Below are positions 35,073 through 48,557 of a stretch of DNA of 64,000 nt, piece by piece. The notes below the pieces were generated by a model that was not told the DNA's origin, made no database searches, and saw nothing but the letters and a program-made list of their open reading frames with translations. The translations under genes and the position numbers were made by a program. This DNA comes from Bubalus kerabau (lineage: Eukaryota > Chordata > Mammalia > Artiodactyla > Bovidae), in NCBI RefSeq assembly GCF_029407905.1, contig NC_073626.1, forward strand, positions 79,015,482 to 79,079,481, in the 5' to 3' direction. Within the stretch, counting starts at the first letter, position 1. Every line of letters starts with the position of its first letter.

Positions 35073-36754
35073 GAGGAGGAATGAAACTAGGTCATATGCA
35101 GAGATGTGGAAGGACCTAGAGTCTGGTACACACAGTAAAGTAACTCAAAAAGATAAAGACAAATATATATTCACACATATGTGTGGATTCTAAAAAAATG
35201 GCACAGATAAACTTATTTCCAAGGCAGGGATAGCAATGCAGACCTAGACAATGGATATTTGGACATGAGGCTGGGAAGGAGGGTGGGGTGAACTGAAAGA
35301 CTGGGATTGACATAGAGTACCATTGGTGAAATAAACAGCTAGTGTGAACTGCTATGGCAAAGGGAGCTCAGCTCAATGGCCTGTCATGACCTAGATCAGT
35401 GGGATGGAGGGGCTTTGGAGGGTGGTCCATGAGGGAGGGGATATACATATACATATAGCTGATTCATTTCATTGTATAACAGAAACCAGTACAACATCAT
35501 CAAGCAGCTTTATCCCAACTTTAAAAAAAATCGTTGGGAATAGATACAGAAAGAACTCTTGACTACATTTCACATTCATTTATGATAAAAACTCTCAAGA
35601 AAGGGGGAAGGAGAAACCTTCCCCAGCATAATAAAGGCCATATATGAAAAACCCAAAGATAACATCAACTCAATGGTGAAAAGCTGAAAGCATTTCCCAT
35701 ATGATCAGGAACAAGACAGGAATGTCGACTCTTACCATTTTTATTAAACATAATATTGAAATTCTAGTCACAATAATCAATGTAAAAGAAATAAAGGAAT
35801 TCAAACTGTAAAAGAAGTAAAACAGTCCCTGTTTGCAGATGACAAAATGCTATATGTAGAAAATCCTAAGGATGCTACCAGAAAATCACTAGAAATCATC
35901 AATAAATTTGATAAGGTTGTAGGAGAGAAAATACACAGAAATCTGTTGCACATCTATACATGAATAACAAGAGATCAAATGGAGCAATTAAAGAAACAAC
36001 TCACTCACCACTGCATAAAAAAGAATAAAATACCAATGAATAAACATATGTAGGAAGGGAAAAACCTATACTCTGAAAACGATAAGACACAGATGAAAGA
36101 ACATGAAGACAACACAAATGTATGGAAAGAGATCATATTCTTGGACTGCAAGATTCAATACTGTCAAAATGACTACTACACAAGGCAGTCAACATGTTCA
36201 GTTCAATTGCTACTGAATTACCAATGTCATTTTTTACAGAATTAAAGCATTTTAAAATTTGTATGGAAATACAGAAGATCAGAAAACACCAGAACAATCT
36301 GGAGAAAGAAAAGTGGAGCTGGAGGAATCAGGCTCCCTGGCTTCAAACTATACTACAAAGCCACAGTAATCAAACAGTATGGTACAGGCACAAAAATAGA
36401 CATATAGATCAAATGGGACAGAATATAAAACCCAGAGATAAACCCACACCCCTATGATCAATTAATCTACAACAAAGGAGGCAAGAATATACAATGGAGA
36501 AAAGATACTCTCTTCGAAAAGTAGTGCCCAGAAGACTGGAGAGCTACATGTAAAAGAATGAAATTAGAACACTAACAAATACCACATGCAAAAGTAAACT
36601 CAAAATGGATTAAAAACTAGAATTATTGCTAGACACCATAAAACTCTCAGACAAAAACATAGGCAGAACTCTTTGATATGAACTTCAGCAGTATCTTTTT
36701 GATCTACCTCCTACAGTAATAAAATTAAAACAAAAATAGACAAATGGGACTTAT

Positions 36755-38302
36755 TGTTCTGTCACTCAATCATATATCTTTGTGACCCCCATGGATTGCA
36801 GCATGCCAGGCTTCCATCCTTCATTATCTCCCAGAGTTTGCTCAAACTCATGTTCATTGAGTCGGTAATGCCATCCAATCATCTCGCCCTCTGTCGTCCC
36901 CTTTTCCTCTTGCCTTCTATCTTTCCCAGCATCAGGGTCTTTTCCAATCAGTCAACTCTTTACATCAGGTGGGCAAAGTATTGGAGCTTCAACTTCAGCA
37001 TCAGTCCTTGCAGTGAATATTAAAGGTTGATTTCCTTTATGACTGACTGATTTAATCTCCTGGCAGTCCAAGGACTCTCAAGGGTCTTCAATAACACAGT
37101 TCAGAAGCATCAGTTCTTCAGTGCTCAGCCTTCTTTATGGTCCAACTCTCACATCCATACATAACTACTGGAAAAACCATAGCTTTGACTAGATGGACCT
37201 TTGTTGGCAAAGTAATGTCTCTGCTTTTTAATATGCTGCCTAGGTTGGTCATAGCTTTCCTTTTCTTAAGGAGCAAGCATCTCTTAATTTCATGGCTGCA
37301 GTCACCATCTGCCATGACTTTGGAGCCCAAGAAAATAAAATCTGTCACTGTTTCTACTGTTTCCCCATCTATATGCCATTAAGTAATGGGACCAGATGCC
37401 ATGATCTTTGTTTTTTGAATGTTGAGTTTTAAGTCAGCTTTTTCACTCTTCTTTTACCTTCATCAAAGAGGCGCTTTAGTCCCTCTTTGCTTTCTGCCCT
37501 AAGGGTGGAATCATCTGCATATCTGAGGTGATTGGTATTTCTCTGGGCAATCTTGATTCTAACTTGTGCTTCATCCAGTCCAGCATTTCGCATAATGTAC
37601 TCTGCATATAAGTTAAACAACAGAATAAGAATATGTAGCCTTGACATATTCCTTTCCCCATTTTGAACCAGTCTGTTGTTCCATGCTTGGTTCTGTAGCT
37701 TCTTGACCTGCATACAGGTTTCTCAGGAGGCAAGAAGGTGGTCTGATATTCCCATCTCTTTAAGAATTTTCCACAGTTTGTTGTGATCCACACAGTCAAA
37801 GGCTTTAGCGTAGTCAATGAAGCAGATGTTTTTCTGGAATTTTCCTGTTTTTTTTATGATCCATCAGATGTTGGCAATTTGATTGCTGGTTCCCCTGCCT
37901 TTTCTAAATCCAGCTTGAACATCTGGAAGTTCTAGGTTCACATACTGTTGAAGCCTAGCTTGGAGGATTTTGAGCATGACCTTGTTAGCATGTGAAATGA
38001 GTGCAATTGTGCAATAGTTTGAACATTCTTTGGCACTGCCCTTCTTTGGGATTGGAATGAAAACTGGCCTTTTCCAGTCTTGTGGCCACTGCTGAGTTTT
38101 CCAAATTTGCTGGCATATTGAGTGCAGCACTTGCACAGCATCATCTTTTAGGATTTGAAAGAGTTCAACTGGAATTGTATCATCTCCACTAGCTTTGTTT
38201 TTAGCGATATTTCCTAAGGCCCACTGGATGTCACACTCCAGGATGTCTGGCTCTAGGTGAGTGATCACACCATCACAATTACATGGTCATTAAGAGCTTT
38301 TG
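36755..38302 (-). mobile_element. BovB-7: 5'-truncated BovB
   Basis: The 3' end is at 36755 and the truncated 5' end near 38302. Flanks resemble an imperfect duplication around 'aatgggac..aatt' in L1 unit C. Reverse-transcriptase pieces: DVQAGFRKGRGTSNQIANI (37923-37864), a YADD motif near 37521-37532 followed by ST, and ITLPTKVHLVKAMVFPVVMY (about 37220-37160). Frames are broken by indels. Confidence 0.88.
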
Positions 38303-38935
38303 TAATGGGAACTAATTAAATGTTAAAGCTTCTGCATAGCCCAGGAACCATAAACAAGACAAAAGACAACCCTCAAAGTAGGAAAAGTATCACCAAATGA
38401 AGTGACAACAAGGGATTAATCTCCAAAATATACAAACAGCTCATATAGCTCAGTATCAAAAAAAACTGAACAGTCTGATCAAAAAAATTGGCAGAATATC
38501 TACATAGACATTTTTCAAAGAATGTACAGATATCCAGAAACATCTGAAAAGATGGTCAACATCACTAATATTAGAGAAATGCAAATCAAACCTACAGTAC
38601 AATCATCACTTCACACAGGTTAGAATGGCCATCATAAAAATTCCACAATAGTAAATGCAGGAGAGCGTGTAGAGAAAAGAGAACCCTCTTGGACTGTAGG
38701 TGAGAATGTAAATTGGTACAGCCACTGTGAAGAACAGTATGGACGTTCCCTTAAAAACTGAAAATACAATTATCATAAAAACGAGTAATCCCACTATTGG
38801 TCATATAACCTGAGAAAATCATAATTCAAAAAGACACATATACCCTCAATGTTCACTGCAGGAGTATTTACAACTGCCAGGACAAGGAAGAAACCTAAAA
38901 GTTCACTGAGAGATAAGTGGATAAGGAAGATGTGG

Positions 38936-38953
38936 TATATATATATATATATA
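38936..38953. repeat. (TA)9 microsatellite in unit C
   Basis: A simple TA run within the L1 'ggtacatatatacaatgg' position, evidently grown from the short TA tract of the L1 consensus. Confidence 0.9.
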
Positions 38954-39058
38954 ATGGTATATTACCCACCCATAAAAATGAAACAAAATTGGGTCATTTG
39001 TAGAGATGTGGATAGACCTAGACCTAAAATATAGAGGGAAGTCAAGAAATAGAAAAAC

Positions 39059-39358
39059 TGCTGCTGCTGCTGCTAAGTCACTTCAGTCGTGTCTGACTCT
39101 GTGTGACTCCAGAGACGGCAGCCCACCAGGCTCCCCCATCCCTGGGATTCTCCAGGCAAGAACACTGGAGTGGCTTGCCATTTCCTTCTCCAATGCATGA
39201 AAGTGAAAAGTGAGAGTAAAGTCGCTCAGGTTGTCTACTTGAAAGTTATACAGTCATGTCTGACTCCTAGCGACCCCATGGACTGCAGTCTACCAGGCTC
39301 CTCCGTCCATGGGATTTTCCAGGCAAGAGTACTGGAGTGGGGTGCCATTGCCTTCTCC
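39059..39358 (-). mobile_element. Bov-A2 SINE, full length
   Basis: It starts with (gct)n and 'aagtcacttcagtcgtgtct', has both monomers, and ends 'ccattgccttctcc'. Perfect 11-bp duplication aatagaaaaac at 39048-39058 and 39359-39369. It lies in unit C. Confidence 0.93.
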
Positions 39359-40901
39359 AATAGAAAAACAAATATTGGTTATTAATGGATATATGTGGTC
39401 TCTAGAAAAATGGTACAGATAAACCTATTTCCAGGGCAGGAATAGAGACGGAAACCTACACAATGGATATGCGGGTAGAGGACAAGGGTTTGGCAGGGTG
39501 TGTGGAATGAATTGGAAAATTGGGACTGACATATACTTCCATGTGTAAAATAAAGAGCTAGTGGGAATCTGCTATAACACAGTGAGCTCACCTCAGTCCT
39601 CTGCGGTGACCCAGGTAGGTGAGCTGGAGGGTGGATGGAGAGAGGCCCAAGAGGGAGCGAATTCATAGAGCTGATTCACTCTGTTACACAACAGAAAGCA
39701 CTACAACAGATAAAGCAACTGTGCACCAGTGAAGAAATATATGATCTCAACAGATGCATAATGAGCTTTTTACTAGACTTCACACCCATTTATGATAGAA
39801 ACTCTCCAGAAAGGGGTAGAGAGGAAAGCTTCATCAACATTATAATGGCCATATACGAAAAACCCACAGCTAACATCATACTCAATGGTGAAAAGCTGAA
39901 ATCAAGAACAAGAATGTCTACTCTCACAACTTTTATTCAACATAATCCTGGAAGTCCTAATCACAGTAATCAAATTAAAAGAAATAAAGGAATTCAAATT
40001 GTGTAAGAAGAAGTGAAACTGTCACTGTTTGCAGTTGACCAGATACGATATACAGAAAATCCTAAGGATGCTACCAGAACATCACTAGAACTCATTAATA
40101 AATTGATAAGGTTGTAGAAGAGAAAATTAATACATAAAAACCCGCTGCACTTCAAAAGACTAATATCAAAAGATGAAAAAGTAAGTAAGGAAAAAACTTA
40201 TTTTATTCACCATTGCATCAAAAAAATAAAACGCCTAGGAGAACAGCTACATCGGTAGGCAAAAAATCTGTACTCTGAAAAGTATAAGACACTAATGAAA
40301 GGATTTGAAGATGACATAAATAGATGATCTTCTTGGATTAGAAGAATCAAAGTCATCAAAAAGACTATACTATCCAAGATAATCTACATATTCAATGCAA
40401 TTTCTATTGAATTACCAATGGCATTTTTCACAGAACTGAACAAAATTTTCAAAATTTGTATAAAAACACAAAAGACCGAAAATTGCCAAAGACGTTCTGA
40501 GCAAGAAATATGGAGCTGGAGAAATCAGGCACCCTGGCATCAAACAAATACAGAGCTACAGTAATCTAAACAGTACAGAACTGGCACAAAAATAGACACA
40601 CAGGTGAAATGGGACAGGACAGAAAAACCGGAGAACAACCCAAACCCCTGTGATAAATTAGCCTACAACAAAGGAGGCAACAATACACAATGGGAAAAAA
40701 AAAAGTCTCTTCAAGAAGTGGTGCTCAGAAGACTGAACGCCTAACATGTAAAACAAGGAAATTAGAAAACAAACAAAAATAAACTTGAAGTGGATAAAGA
40801 CCTAAGTGTAATGCTGGACACTATAAAAATTTAGAGGAAAACATAAGCAGAACACTCTTTGACATAAACTTCAACAATACCTTTTTCAGAAGTATCTTTT
40901 T

Positions 40902-43724
40902 CAGCTGTTCTCTAGCTGTAAAGAACAACATTGCATAGGAACCTGGAATGTTAGGTCCATGAATCAAGGTAAATTGCAAGTGGTCAAACAGAAGATGGCA
41001 AGAGTGAACATCGACATTTTAGGAATCAGTGAACTAAAATGGACTGGAATGGGTGAATTTAACTCAGATGACCATTGTATCTACTACTGTGGGCAAGAAT
41101 CCCTTAGAAGAAATGGAGTAGCCCTCATGGTCAACAAGAGAGTCCGAAAGGCAGTACTTGATTGCAATCTCAAAAACGACAGAAGGATCTCTGTTCGTTT
41201 CCAAGGTAAACCATTCAATATCATAGTAATCCAAGTCTATGCCCCAACCAGTAATGCTGAAGAAGCTGAAGTTGAACGGTTCTATGAAGACTTATAAGAC
41301 CTTCTAGAACTAACACCGAAAAAAGATGTCCTTTTCATTATAGGGGACTGGAATGCAAAAGTAGGAAGTCAAGAGATACCTGGAGTAACAGGCAAGTTTG
41401 GCCTTGGAGTACAAAATGAAGCAGGGCAAAGGCTAACAGAGTTTTGCCAAGAGAACGCACTGGTCACAGCAAACACCCTCTTCCAACAACACAAGAAAAG
41501 ACTCTACACATGGACATCACCAGATGGGTCAATACTGAAATCAGACTGATTATATTCTTTGCAACCAAAGATGGAGAAGCTCTATATAGTCAGCAAAAAT
41601 AAGACTGGGAGCTGACTGTGGCTCAGATCATGAACTCCTTATTGCCAAATTCAGACTTAAATTGAAGAAAGTAGGGAAAACCACTAGACCATTCAGGTAT
41701 GACCTAAATCAAATCCCTTAGGATTCTACAGTGGAAGTGACAAATAGATTCAAGGGATTAGATCTGATACAGTGCCTGAAGAACTATGGATGGAGGTTTG
41801 TGACATTGTACAGGAAGCAGTGATCAAGACCATCCCCAAGGAAAAGAGATGCAGAAAGGCAAAATGGTTGTCTGAGGAGGCCTTACAAATAGCTGAAAAA
41901 GGAGAGAAGCTAAAGGCAAAGGAGAAAAGGAAAGATATACCCATTTGAATGCTGAGTTCCAAAGAATAGCAAGGATAGATTAGGAAGCCTTCCTCAGTGA
42001 TCAATGCAAATAGAGGAAAACAACAGAATGGGAAAGACTAGAGATGTCTTCAAGAAAATTAGAGATACCAAGGGAACATTTCATGCAAAGATGAGCACAA
42101 AAAAGGACAGAAATGGTATGGACCTAACAGAAGCAGAAGAGATTAAGAAGAGGAAGCAAGAATACACAGAAGAACTATTCAAAAAAGATCTTCATGACCC
42201 AGACAACCATGATGGTGTGATCACTCACCTAGAGCCAGACATCCTGGAAAACGAAGTCAAGTGAGCCTTAGTAAGCATCACTACGAACAAAGCTAGTGGA
42301 GGTGATGAAATTCTAGTTGAGCTATTTCAAATCCTAAAAGATGATGCTGTGAAAGTGCTGCACTCAGTACGCCAGCAAATTTGGGAAACTCAGTAGTGGC
42401 CACAGGACTGGAAAAGGTCAGTGTTCATTCCAATTCCAAAGAAAGGCAATGCCAAAGAATGCTCAAACTACCGCACAATTGCACTCATCTCACACGCTAG
42501 CAAAGTAATGCTCAAAATTCTCCAAGTTAGGCTTCAACAGTATGTGAACCATGAACTTCCAGATGTTCAAGCTGGATTTAGAAAAGGCAGAGGAACCAGA
42601 GATCAAATTGCCAACATCTGTTGGATCATAGAAAAAGCAAGAGAATTTCAGAAAAACATCTGCTTTATTGACTATGCCATGCCTTTAACTGTGTGGATCA
42701 CAACAAACTCTGGAAGATTCTTAAAGAGACAAGAATACCAGACCACCTTACCTACCTCTTGAGAAATCTGTATGGAGGTCAAGAAGCAACAGTTACAACT
42801 GGACATGGAACAACAGATTAGTTCCAAATTGGGAAAGGCTGTATATTGTCACCCTGCTTATTTAACTTATATGTAGAATAGATCATGTGAAATGCTGGGC
42901 TGGATGAAGCACAAGCTGGAATCAAGATTGCTGGGAGAAATATCAATAACCTCACATACCCAGATGACACCACCCTTATGGCAAAAAGCAAAGAAGAACT
43001 AAAGAGCCTGTTGATGAAAGTGAAAGAGGAGAGTGAAAAAGTTGGCTTAAAATTCAACATTCAAAAAACTGTGATCATGGCATCTGGTCCCATCACTTCA
43101 TGGGAAATAGATGGGGAAACAATGGAAACAGGGAGAGACTTTATTTTCTTGGACTCCAAAATCACTGCAGATGGTGACTGCAGCCATGAAATTAAAAGAC
43201 GCTTGCTCCTTGGAAGAAAAGCTATAACCAACCTAGACAGCATATTAAAAAGCAGAGACATTACTTTGCCAACAAAGGTCCATCAGTCAAAGCTATGGTT
43301 TTTCCAGTAGTCATGTATGGAGGTGAGAGTCGGACTATAAAGAAAACTAAGCACCAAAGAATTGATGCATTTCAACTGTGGTGTTGGAGAAGACCCTTGA
43401 AAGTCTCTTGGACTGCAAGGAGATCAAACCAGTCAATCCTAAAGGAAATTAGTCCTGAATATTCATTAGAAGGACTGATAAACTCCAATACTTTGGCCAC
43501 CTGATGCAAAGAATTGACTCATTGGAAAAGACCCTGATGCTGGGAAAGATAGAAGGCAGGAGGTGGAGGGGATGACAGAGGACCAGATGGTTGGATGACA
43601 TCACTGACTTGATGGACATGAGTTTGAGTAAGCTCTGGGAATTGGTGATCGGACAGGGAAGCCTGGCGTGCTGCAGTCCATGGGGTTGCAAAGAGTCGGG
43701 CACAACTGAGTGACTGAACTGAAC
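40902..43724 (+). mobile_element. BovB-8: nearly full-length BovB
   Basis: It is flanked by a 14-bp duplication with one mismatch (agaagtatcttttt at 40888-40901, agaattatcttttt at 43725-43738). The 5' UTR is truncated, but the coding part is nearly whole: MNQGKLQVVKQKMARVNIDI and GISELKWTGMGEFNSDDHCI (40959-41297), VLFIIGDWNAKVG in another frame (about 41330), QAGFRKGRGTRDQIANICWI (42421-42762), and YPDD in place of YADD at 42957-42968. Multiple frameshifts and stops. Inserted in L1 unit D. Confidence 0.9.
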
Positions 43725-44839
43725 AGAATTATCTTTTTAGATCCATCTCCTACAGTAATGAAAATAAAAAGAAAAATTAACACATTGGACCTAATAAACT
43801 TAAAAGCTTTTGCATAGCAAAGAAAACCAAAAAACAAGATGAAAAGACAACCCTTAGAATAGGGAAGAGTATTTGCAACTGAAGTGATCAACAAGAGATT
43901 AGTCTCCAAAATATACATACAGTTTCTGGCTTACTAGCCAAAAAAAACAAACAACCCTATCAAAAATATGGCAGAAGAATTATACAGAAATTTATTTCTC
44001 TAATATGAAATTCAGATGATGAAGAAACATATGAAAAGATGCTCTACAGCATTAAATATTAGAGATATTTGAATCAAATCTACAGTACAATTATCAATTC
44101 ACAATGGTCAAAATGGACATCACCAAAAAGTCCACAAACAACAAATGCAGGAGAGGGTGTGGAGAAAACAGGACCTTCTGGGATTACTGGGGGGCATAGA
44201 AATTGGTACTGCCACTGTTGAGGTTTCCTTAAAACTGGAAATACAACTATCATATCACCCAGCAATCCAACAACTGTTCATATAATGTGAGAAAACCATA
44301 ATGCAAAAAGACAATGTACCCGCAATTTTCACTGCAGCATTATTTACAAAGCCGAGACAAGGAAGCAAACTAAATATCCATCAATATATGAATGGATAAA
44401 GATGTGATCATATATACAATGGAAAATTACTCAGCCATAAAAGGGAACTAAACTGGGTCATTTGTAGACAGCTGGAGGGATCTAAAATCTGGCAAACAGA
44501 ATGAAGAAAGTCAGAAAGAGAAAAGCAAATGCCGTGTATTAATTCAAATATGTGGACTCTAGAAAAATGGTACAGATTTCCAATGGTACTCTATTTCCAC
44601 ATCAGGAATAGAGATGCAGGCCTAGAGAAAGGATATGTAGATACTGGGCAGGGGAGTGGGATTAACTAGAAAATTGGGGTTGACATACATTACCAATAGT
44701 AAAATAAATAGCTAGTGGGAACCCGCTGCAGCTCAGGAAGTCCAGCTCAGTGCTCTGTGGTAACCTAGACCAGTGGGATCCAGGGGGTGCTGGAGAGAGT
44801 TACAAGAGGGAGGAGATATGTGTATACATATAGCTGATT

Positions 44840-45058
44840 AGCTGGTGGCTCAGACGGTAAAGAATCTGCCTGCAATGTCGGAAATCCAGTTTTGATCCAT
44901 GGGTGGGGAAGATCCCCTGAAGAAGAGAAGGGCAACCCACTCCAGTATTCTTGCCTAGAGAATTCCATGGACAGAGGAGCCCGGCGGGCTACAGTCCTGG
45001 GGTTGCAAAGAGTCAGACATGACCAAGTAACTAACACTTTCACGTATTTTCACTTTCA
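44840..45058 (+). mobile_element. Bov-tA SINE
   Basis: The tRNA-Glu-like head ('gtggctcagacggtaaagaa', 'ttttgatccatgggtgggg') plus a BovA monomer and a 'cactttcacgtattttcac' tail. It splits 'tagctgatt' in the L1 3' UTR of unit D, with 'tagctgatt' and 'tggctgatt' as the flanking duplication. Confidence 0.9.
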
Positions 45059-46082
45059 TGGCTGATTCACTTCATTGTACAACAGAAACCAATACAACAT
45101 TGTAAAGCAGCTCTACCCCAGTTGAAAAAAAATGATAATCTCATTAGATACATAAAGACCTTCTACTAGACTTTACACCATTTATGATGGAAACTCTCCA
45201 GAAACAGGTAAAGAGGGCACCTTCTTCAACATATTAAAGGTCACATATAACAAACCCATAGCTAACATCATACTCAGTGGTGAAAAACTGAAGTCACTTC
45301 CTCTAAGATGAGGAACAAGACTAGAAGATCACTATCTTACCACATATTCAACATAGCAATCAAGGAAAAGAAATAAAGAAATTCCACTGGAAATTGACAC
45401 TGTTTGCAGTTGACGGGATACTATACATAGAAAATCCTAAAGATGCAACCAGATAACCACTAGAACTCATCAATAAATTTGATAAAGTTGTAGGAGAGAA
45501 AATTAATACACAGAAATCTGCTGCACTTCCACAGACTAATATCAAAGGACTAAAAGGAGGAAGAAACAATTCATTTACCACTGCATTAAAAAGAATAAAA
45601 TAATTAGGAACAAACCTACCTAAGGAGGCAAAAGACCTGTACTCTGAAAACTCTAAGACACTGATGAAAGAATCTGAAGATGACACAATGGAAGGGTAGA
45701 TCATGTTTTTGGATGGGAGCAATCAATGTTGTTAAAATGACTATACCATCAATATGATCTACATATTCATGCAAATCCTATTGAATTACCAATGGCATTT
45801 TTCACAGAATTATAACAAAAGCTGTATAAATTTGTATGGAAACACAAAAGACACCAAATAGACAAAGTAATCTGAGAAAGAAAAAAATGGAGCTAAAGGA
45901 ATCAGAGTCCCTGGCTTCAAACTAATACAAAGCTACAGTAATCAGACATATACACATCTGAATGCAGAGTTCCAAAGAATAGAAAGAAGAGATAAGAAAG
46001 TCTTTTTAAGGGAACAATGCAAAGAAATAGAGGAAACAATAGAATAGGAAAGACAAGACATCTCTTTGAGAAAACAAGGGAT

Positions 46083-46998
46083 ACCAGAGGATGAGATGGT
46101 TGGGTGACATCACCAACTCAATGGGCATGAGTTTGAGCAAGACCTGGGAGATGGTGAAGGACAGGGAAGCCTGGCATGCTGCAGTCTATGGCGTTGCAAA
46201 GAGTTGGACACAACTGAGTGACTGTAACCCTTATGGCAGAAAGTGAAGAGGACCTAAAAAGCCTCTTGATGAAAGTGAAAGACAAGAGTGAAAAAGTTGG
46301 CTTAAAGCTCAACATTCAGAAAACTAAGATCATGGCATCTGGTCCCATCACTTCATGGGAAATAGATGGGGAAACAGTGTCAGACTTTATTTTCGGCGGC
46401 TCCAAAATCACTACAGATATTTCAGCCATGAAATTGAAAGACGCTTACTCCTTAGAAGAGAAGTTATGACCAACCTAGACAGCATATTCAAAAGCAGAGA
46501 CATTACTTTGCCAACAAAGGTCCGTCTAGTCAAGGCTATGGTTTTTCCAGTAGTCATGTATGGATGTGACAGTTGGACTATAAAGAAAGCTGAGCACCGA
46601 AGAATTGATGCCTTTGAACTGTGGTGTTGGAGAAGACTCTTGAGAGTCCCTTGGGCTGCAAGAAGATCCAACCAGTCCATCCTAAAGAAGATCAGTCCTG
46701 GGTGTTCATTGGAAGGACTGATGCTAAAGCTGAAACTCCAATACTTGGGCCACCTCATGCGAAGAGTTGACTCATTGGAAAAGACCCTGATGCTGGGAGG
46801 GATTGCGGGCAGGAGGAGAAGGGGTGACAGAGGATGAGATGGCTGGATGGCATCACTGACTCAATGGACATGAGTTTGGGTGAACTCCGGGAGTTGGTGA
46901 TGGACAGGGAGGCCTGGCGTGCTGCAATTCATGGGCTCGCAAAGAGTCGGACACGACTGAGCAACTGAACTGAACTGAGTAACCGAACAACAATAACA
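46083..46998 (+). mobile_element. Short BovB 3' end inside BovB-9, itself interrupted
   Basis: 46083-46223 is a BovB 3' terminus ('gatgagatggttgggtgaca' to 'gagtgactg'). Its tail 'gaacaacaataacaaaa' lies at about 46985-46998, beyond the inner insertion. It joins BovB-9 sequence on both sides ('aagggatacc' and 'agggaatatttcatgc'). Confidence 0.7.
46230..46978 (+). mobile_element. Inner BovB 3' fragment, third level of BovB nesting
   Basis: Starts at 'cttatggcagaaagtgaaga' and ends 'gactgagcaactgaactgaa'. GTAACC at 46224-46229 and 46979-46984 is the likely target duplication. It holds a well kept C-terminal frame (46355-46837) with ITLPTKVRLVKAMVFPVVMY and ELWCWRRLLRVPWAARRSNQ. Confidence 0.85.
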
Positions 46999-48252
46999 AA
47001 AGGGAATATTTCATGCAAAGATGGGCCAAATAAAGGACAGAAACAGTAAGGACCTAACAGAAGCAGAAGAGATTAAGAAGAGGTGGCAAGAATACACAGA
47101 AGACCTGTTTAAAAAAAAAAAAGTCTTAATGACCCAGATAACCACGATGGTAAGGTCACAAACCTAGAGCCAGACATCCTGGAGTGTGAAGTCAAGTGGG
47201 CCTTAGAAATCATTACTACAAACAAAGTTAGTGGAGGTGATGGAATTCAGATGAGATATTTAAAATCCTAAGAGATCAGGCTGTTAAAGTGCTGCACTCG
47301 ATACGCTATCAAGTCTAGAAAACAGCAGTGTCCACAGGACTGGAAAAGCTCAAATTTCATTCCAATCCCAAGAAGGGCAATGCCAAAGAATGTTCAAACT
47401 ATCCTACAATTACATTCATTTACATGCTAGCAAGCTTATGCTCAAAATCCTTCTAGTCAGGCTTCAACATAATGTGAACTGAGAACTTCCAAATGTACAA
47501 ACTCGATTTAGAAAAGTCAGAGGAACCAGAGATCAAACTGCCAACATCCATTGGATCAGAGAGACAGCAAGAGAATTCCAGGAAAACGTCACTTCTGCTT
47601 CACTGACTACGCTAAAGCCTTTTGACTGTGTAGATCACAACAAACTGTGAAAACGTTTCAAAGAGATAGGAATACCAAACCACTTTTCCTGCCTCCTCAG
47701 AAATCTGTATGCAGGTCGAGAAGCAACAGTTAGAACTGGGCATGGAATAATGGACTGGTTCCAAATTGGGAAAGGAGTATGTCAAGGCTGTATACTGTCA
47801 CCCTGCTTAATTAACTTATATGCAGAGCACATCATGTGAAATGCTGGGCTGGATGAATCACAAGATTGGCTGGTAAAACATCAATAACTTCAGATATTCA
47901 GATGACACCACCCTAATGGCAGAAAGCAAAGAGGAACAAAAGAGCCTGTTGATGAAGGTGAAAGAGCAAGTGAAAAAGCTGGCTTAAAACTCAACTTTCA
48001 AAAAACTAAGATCATGGCCACTTCATAGCAAATAGATGGGGAAAAAGTGGAAATAGTGGCCGATTTTATTTTCTTGGGCTCCAAAATCACTGCGGATGGG
48101 TATGCATCCATGAAATTAAAATATGCTTGCTCCTTGGAAGAAAAGCCATGACATGCCTAGACAGCATATTAAAAAGCAGAGACATCACTGTGCCAACAAT
48201 GGTTTGTATAGGCAAAGCTATGGTTTTTCCAGTAATCATGTATGGATGTGAG

Positions 48253-48557
48253 TGAAAGTGAAAGTCACTCAGTTGTGTCCAACCCTTTGCGACCTCATCG
48301 ACTATACAGTCCATGGAATTCTCCAGGCCAGAATACTAGAGGGGGTAGCGTTTCCCTTCTCCAGGGGATCTTCCCAATCCAGGGATCGAACCCAGGTCTC
48401 CCACACTGCAGGCAGATTCTTTATCAGCTAAACTATAGAGGAAGCCCAAGAATACTGGAGTGGGTAGCCTAATCCTTCTCCAGCAGATCATCCTGACCCA
48501 GGAATCAAACCAGGGTCTCCTGCATTGCATGCGGATTCTTTACCAACTGAGCTATGT
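48253..48557 (-). mobile_element. Composite Bov-tA SINE
   Basis: Two tRNA-derived heads in tandem, each ending in the inverted B-box context ('gatcgaacccaggtctccca' and 'aatcaaaccagggtctcctg'), with a BovA part before each. It interrupts BovB-9 between 'tatggatgtgag' and 'gttggactat'. Confidence 0.85.

Larger units (their letters stand above)
32729..35526 (+). repeat. L1 array unit B
   Basis: The unit starts at 'atgatcatctcactagatac', the reverse-transcriptase block of ORF2, immediately after the 3' end of L1-A. It runs through the ORF2 C-terminus and 3' UTR to 'catcaagcagctttatccca'. It contains two SINEs; without them it is about 2.34 kb. The longest frame, 98 codons at 34115-34411, is a degraded ORF2 C-terminal segment. 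Confidence 0.85.
35527..39735 (+). repeat. L1 array unit C
   Basis: Begins in the same reverse-transcriptase block as unit B ('gggaatagatacagaaagaa') right after the A-rich end of B. Ends with the L1 3' UTR ('gctgattcactctgttacac'). Without BovB-7 and a Bov-A2 it is about 2.36 kb. It shares private variants with unit F, such as aatcaatgtaaaa at 35775-35787. Confidence 0.85.
39736..45130 (+). repeat. L1 array unit D
   Basis: Starts at 'tatatgatctcaacagatgc' and ends at the L1 3' UTR 'acattgtaaagcagctctac'. About 2.34 kb without BovB-8 and a Bov-tA. It shares 'caccctggcatcaaac' and 'ataatggccatata' with unit G only. Confidence 0.85.

Noticed and set aside
40959..43504. A host-domesticated endonuclease or reverse-transcriptase gene
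   Set aside because: Several frameshifts and stops, loss of the YADD motif, and target-site duplications mark it as an ordinary dead BovB-8 copy.
48253..48557. tRNA genes within the Bov-tA SINEs
   Set aside because: The heads are tRNA-Glu-derived but diverged, lack a full cloverleaf, and are fused to BovA sequence; they are SINE promoters at most.
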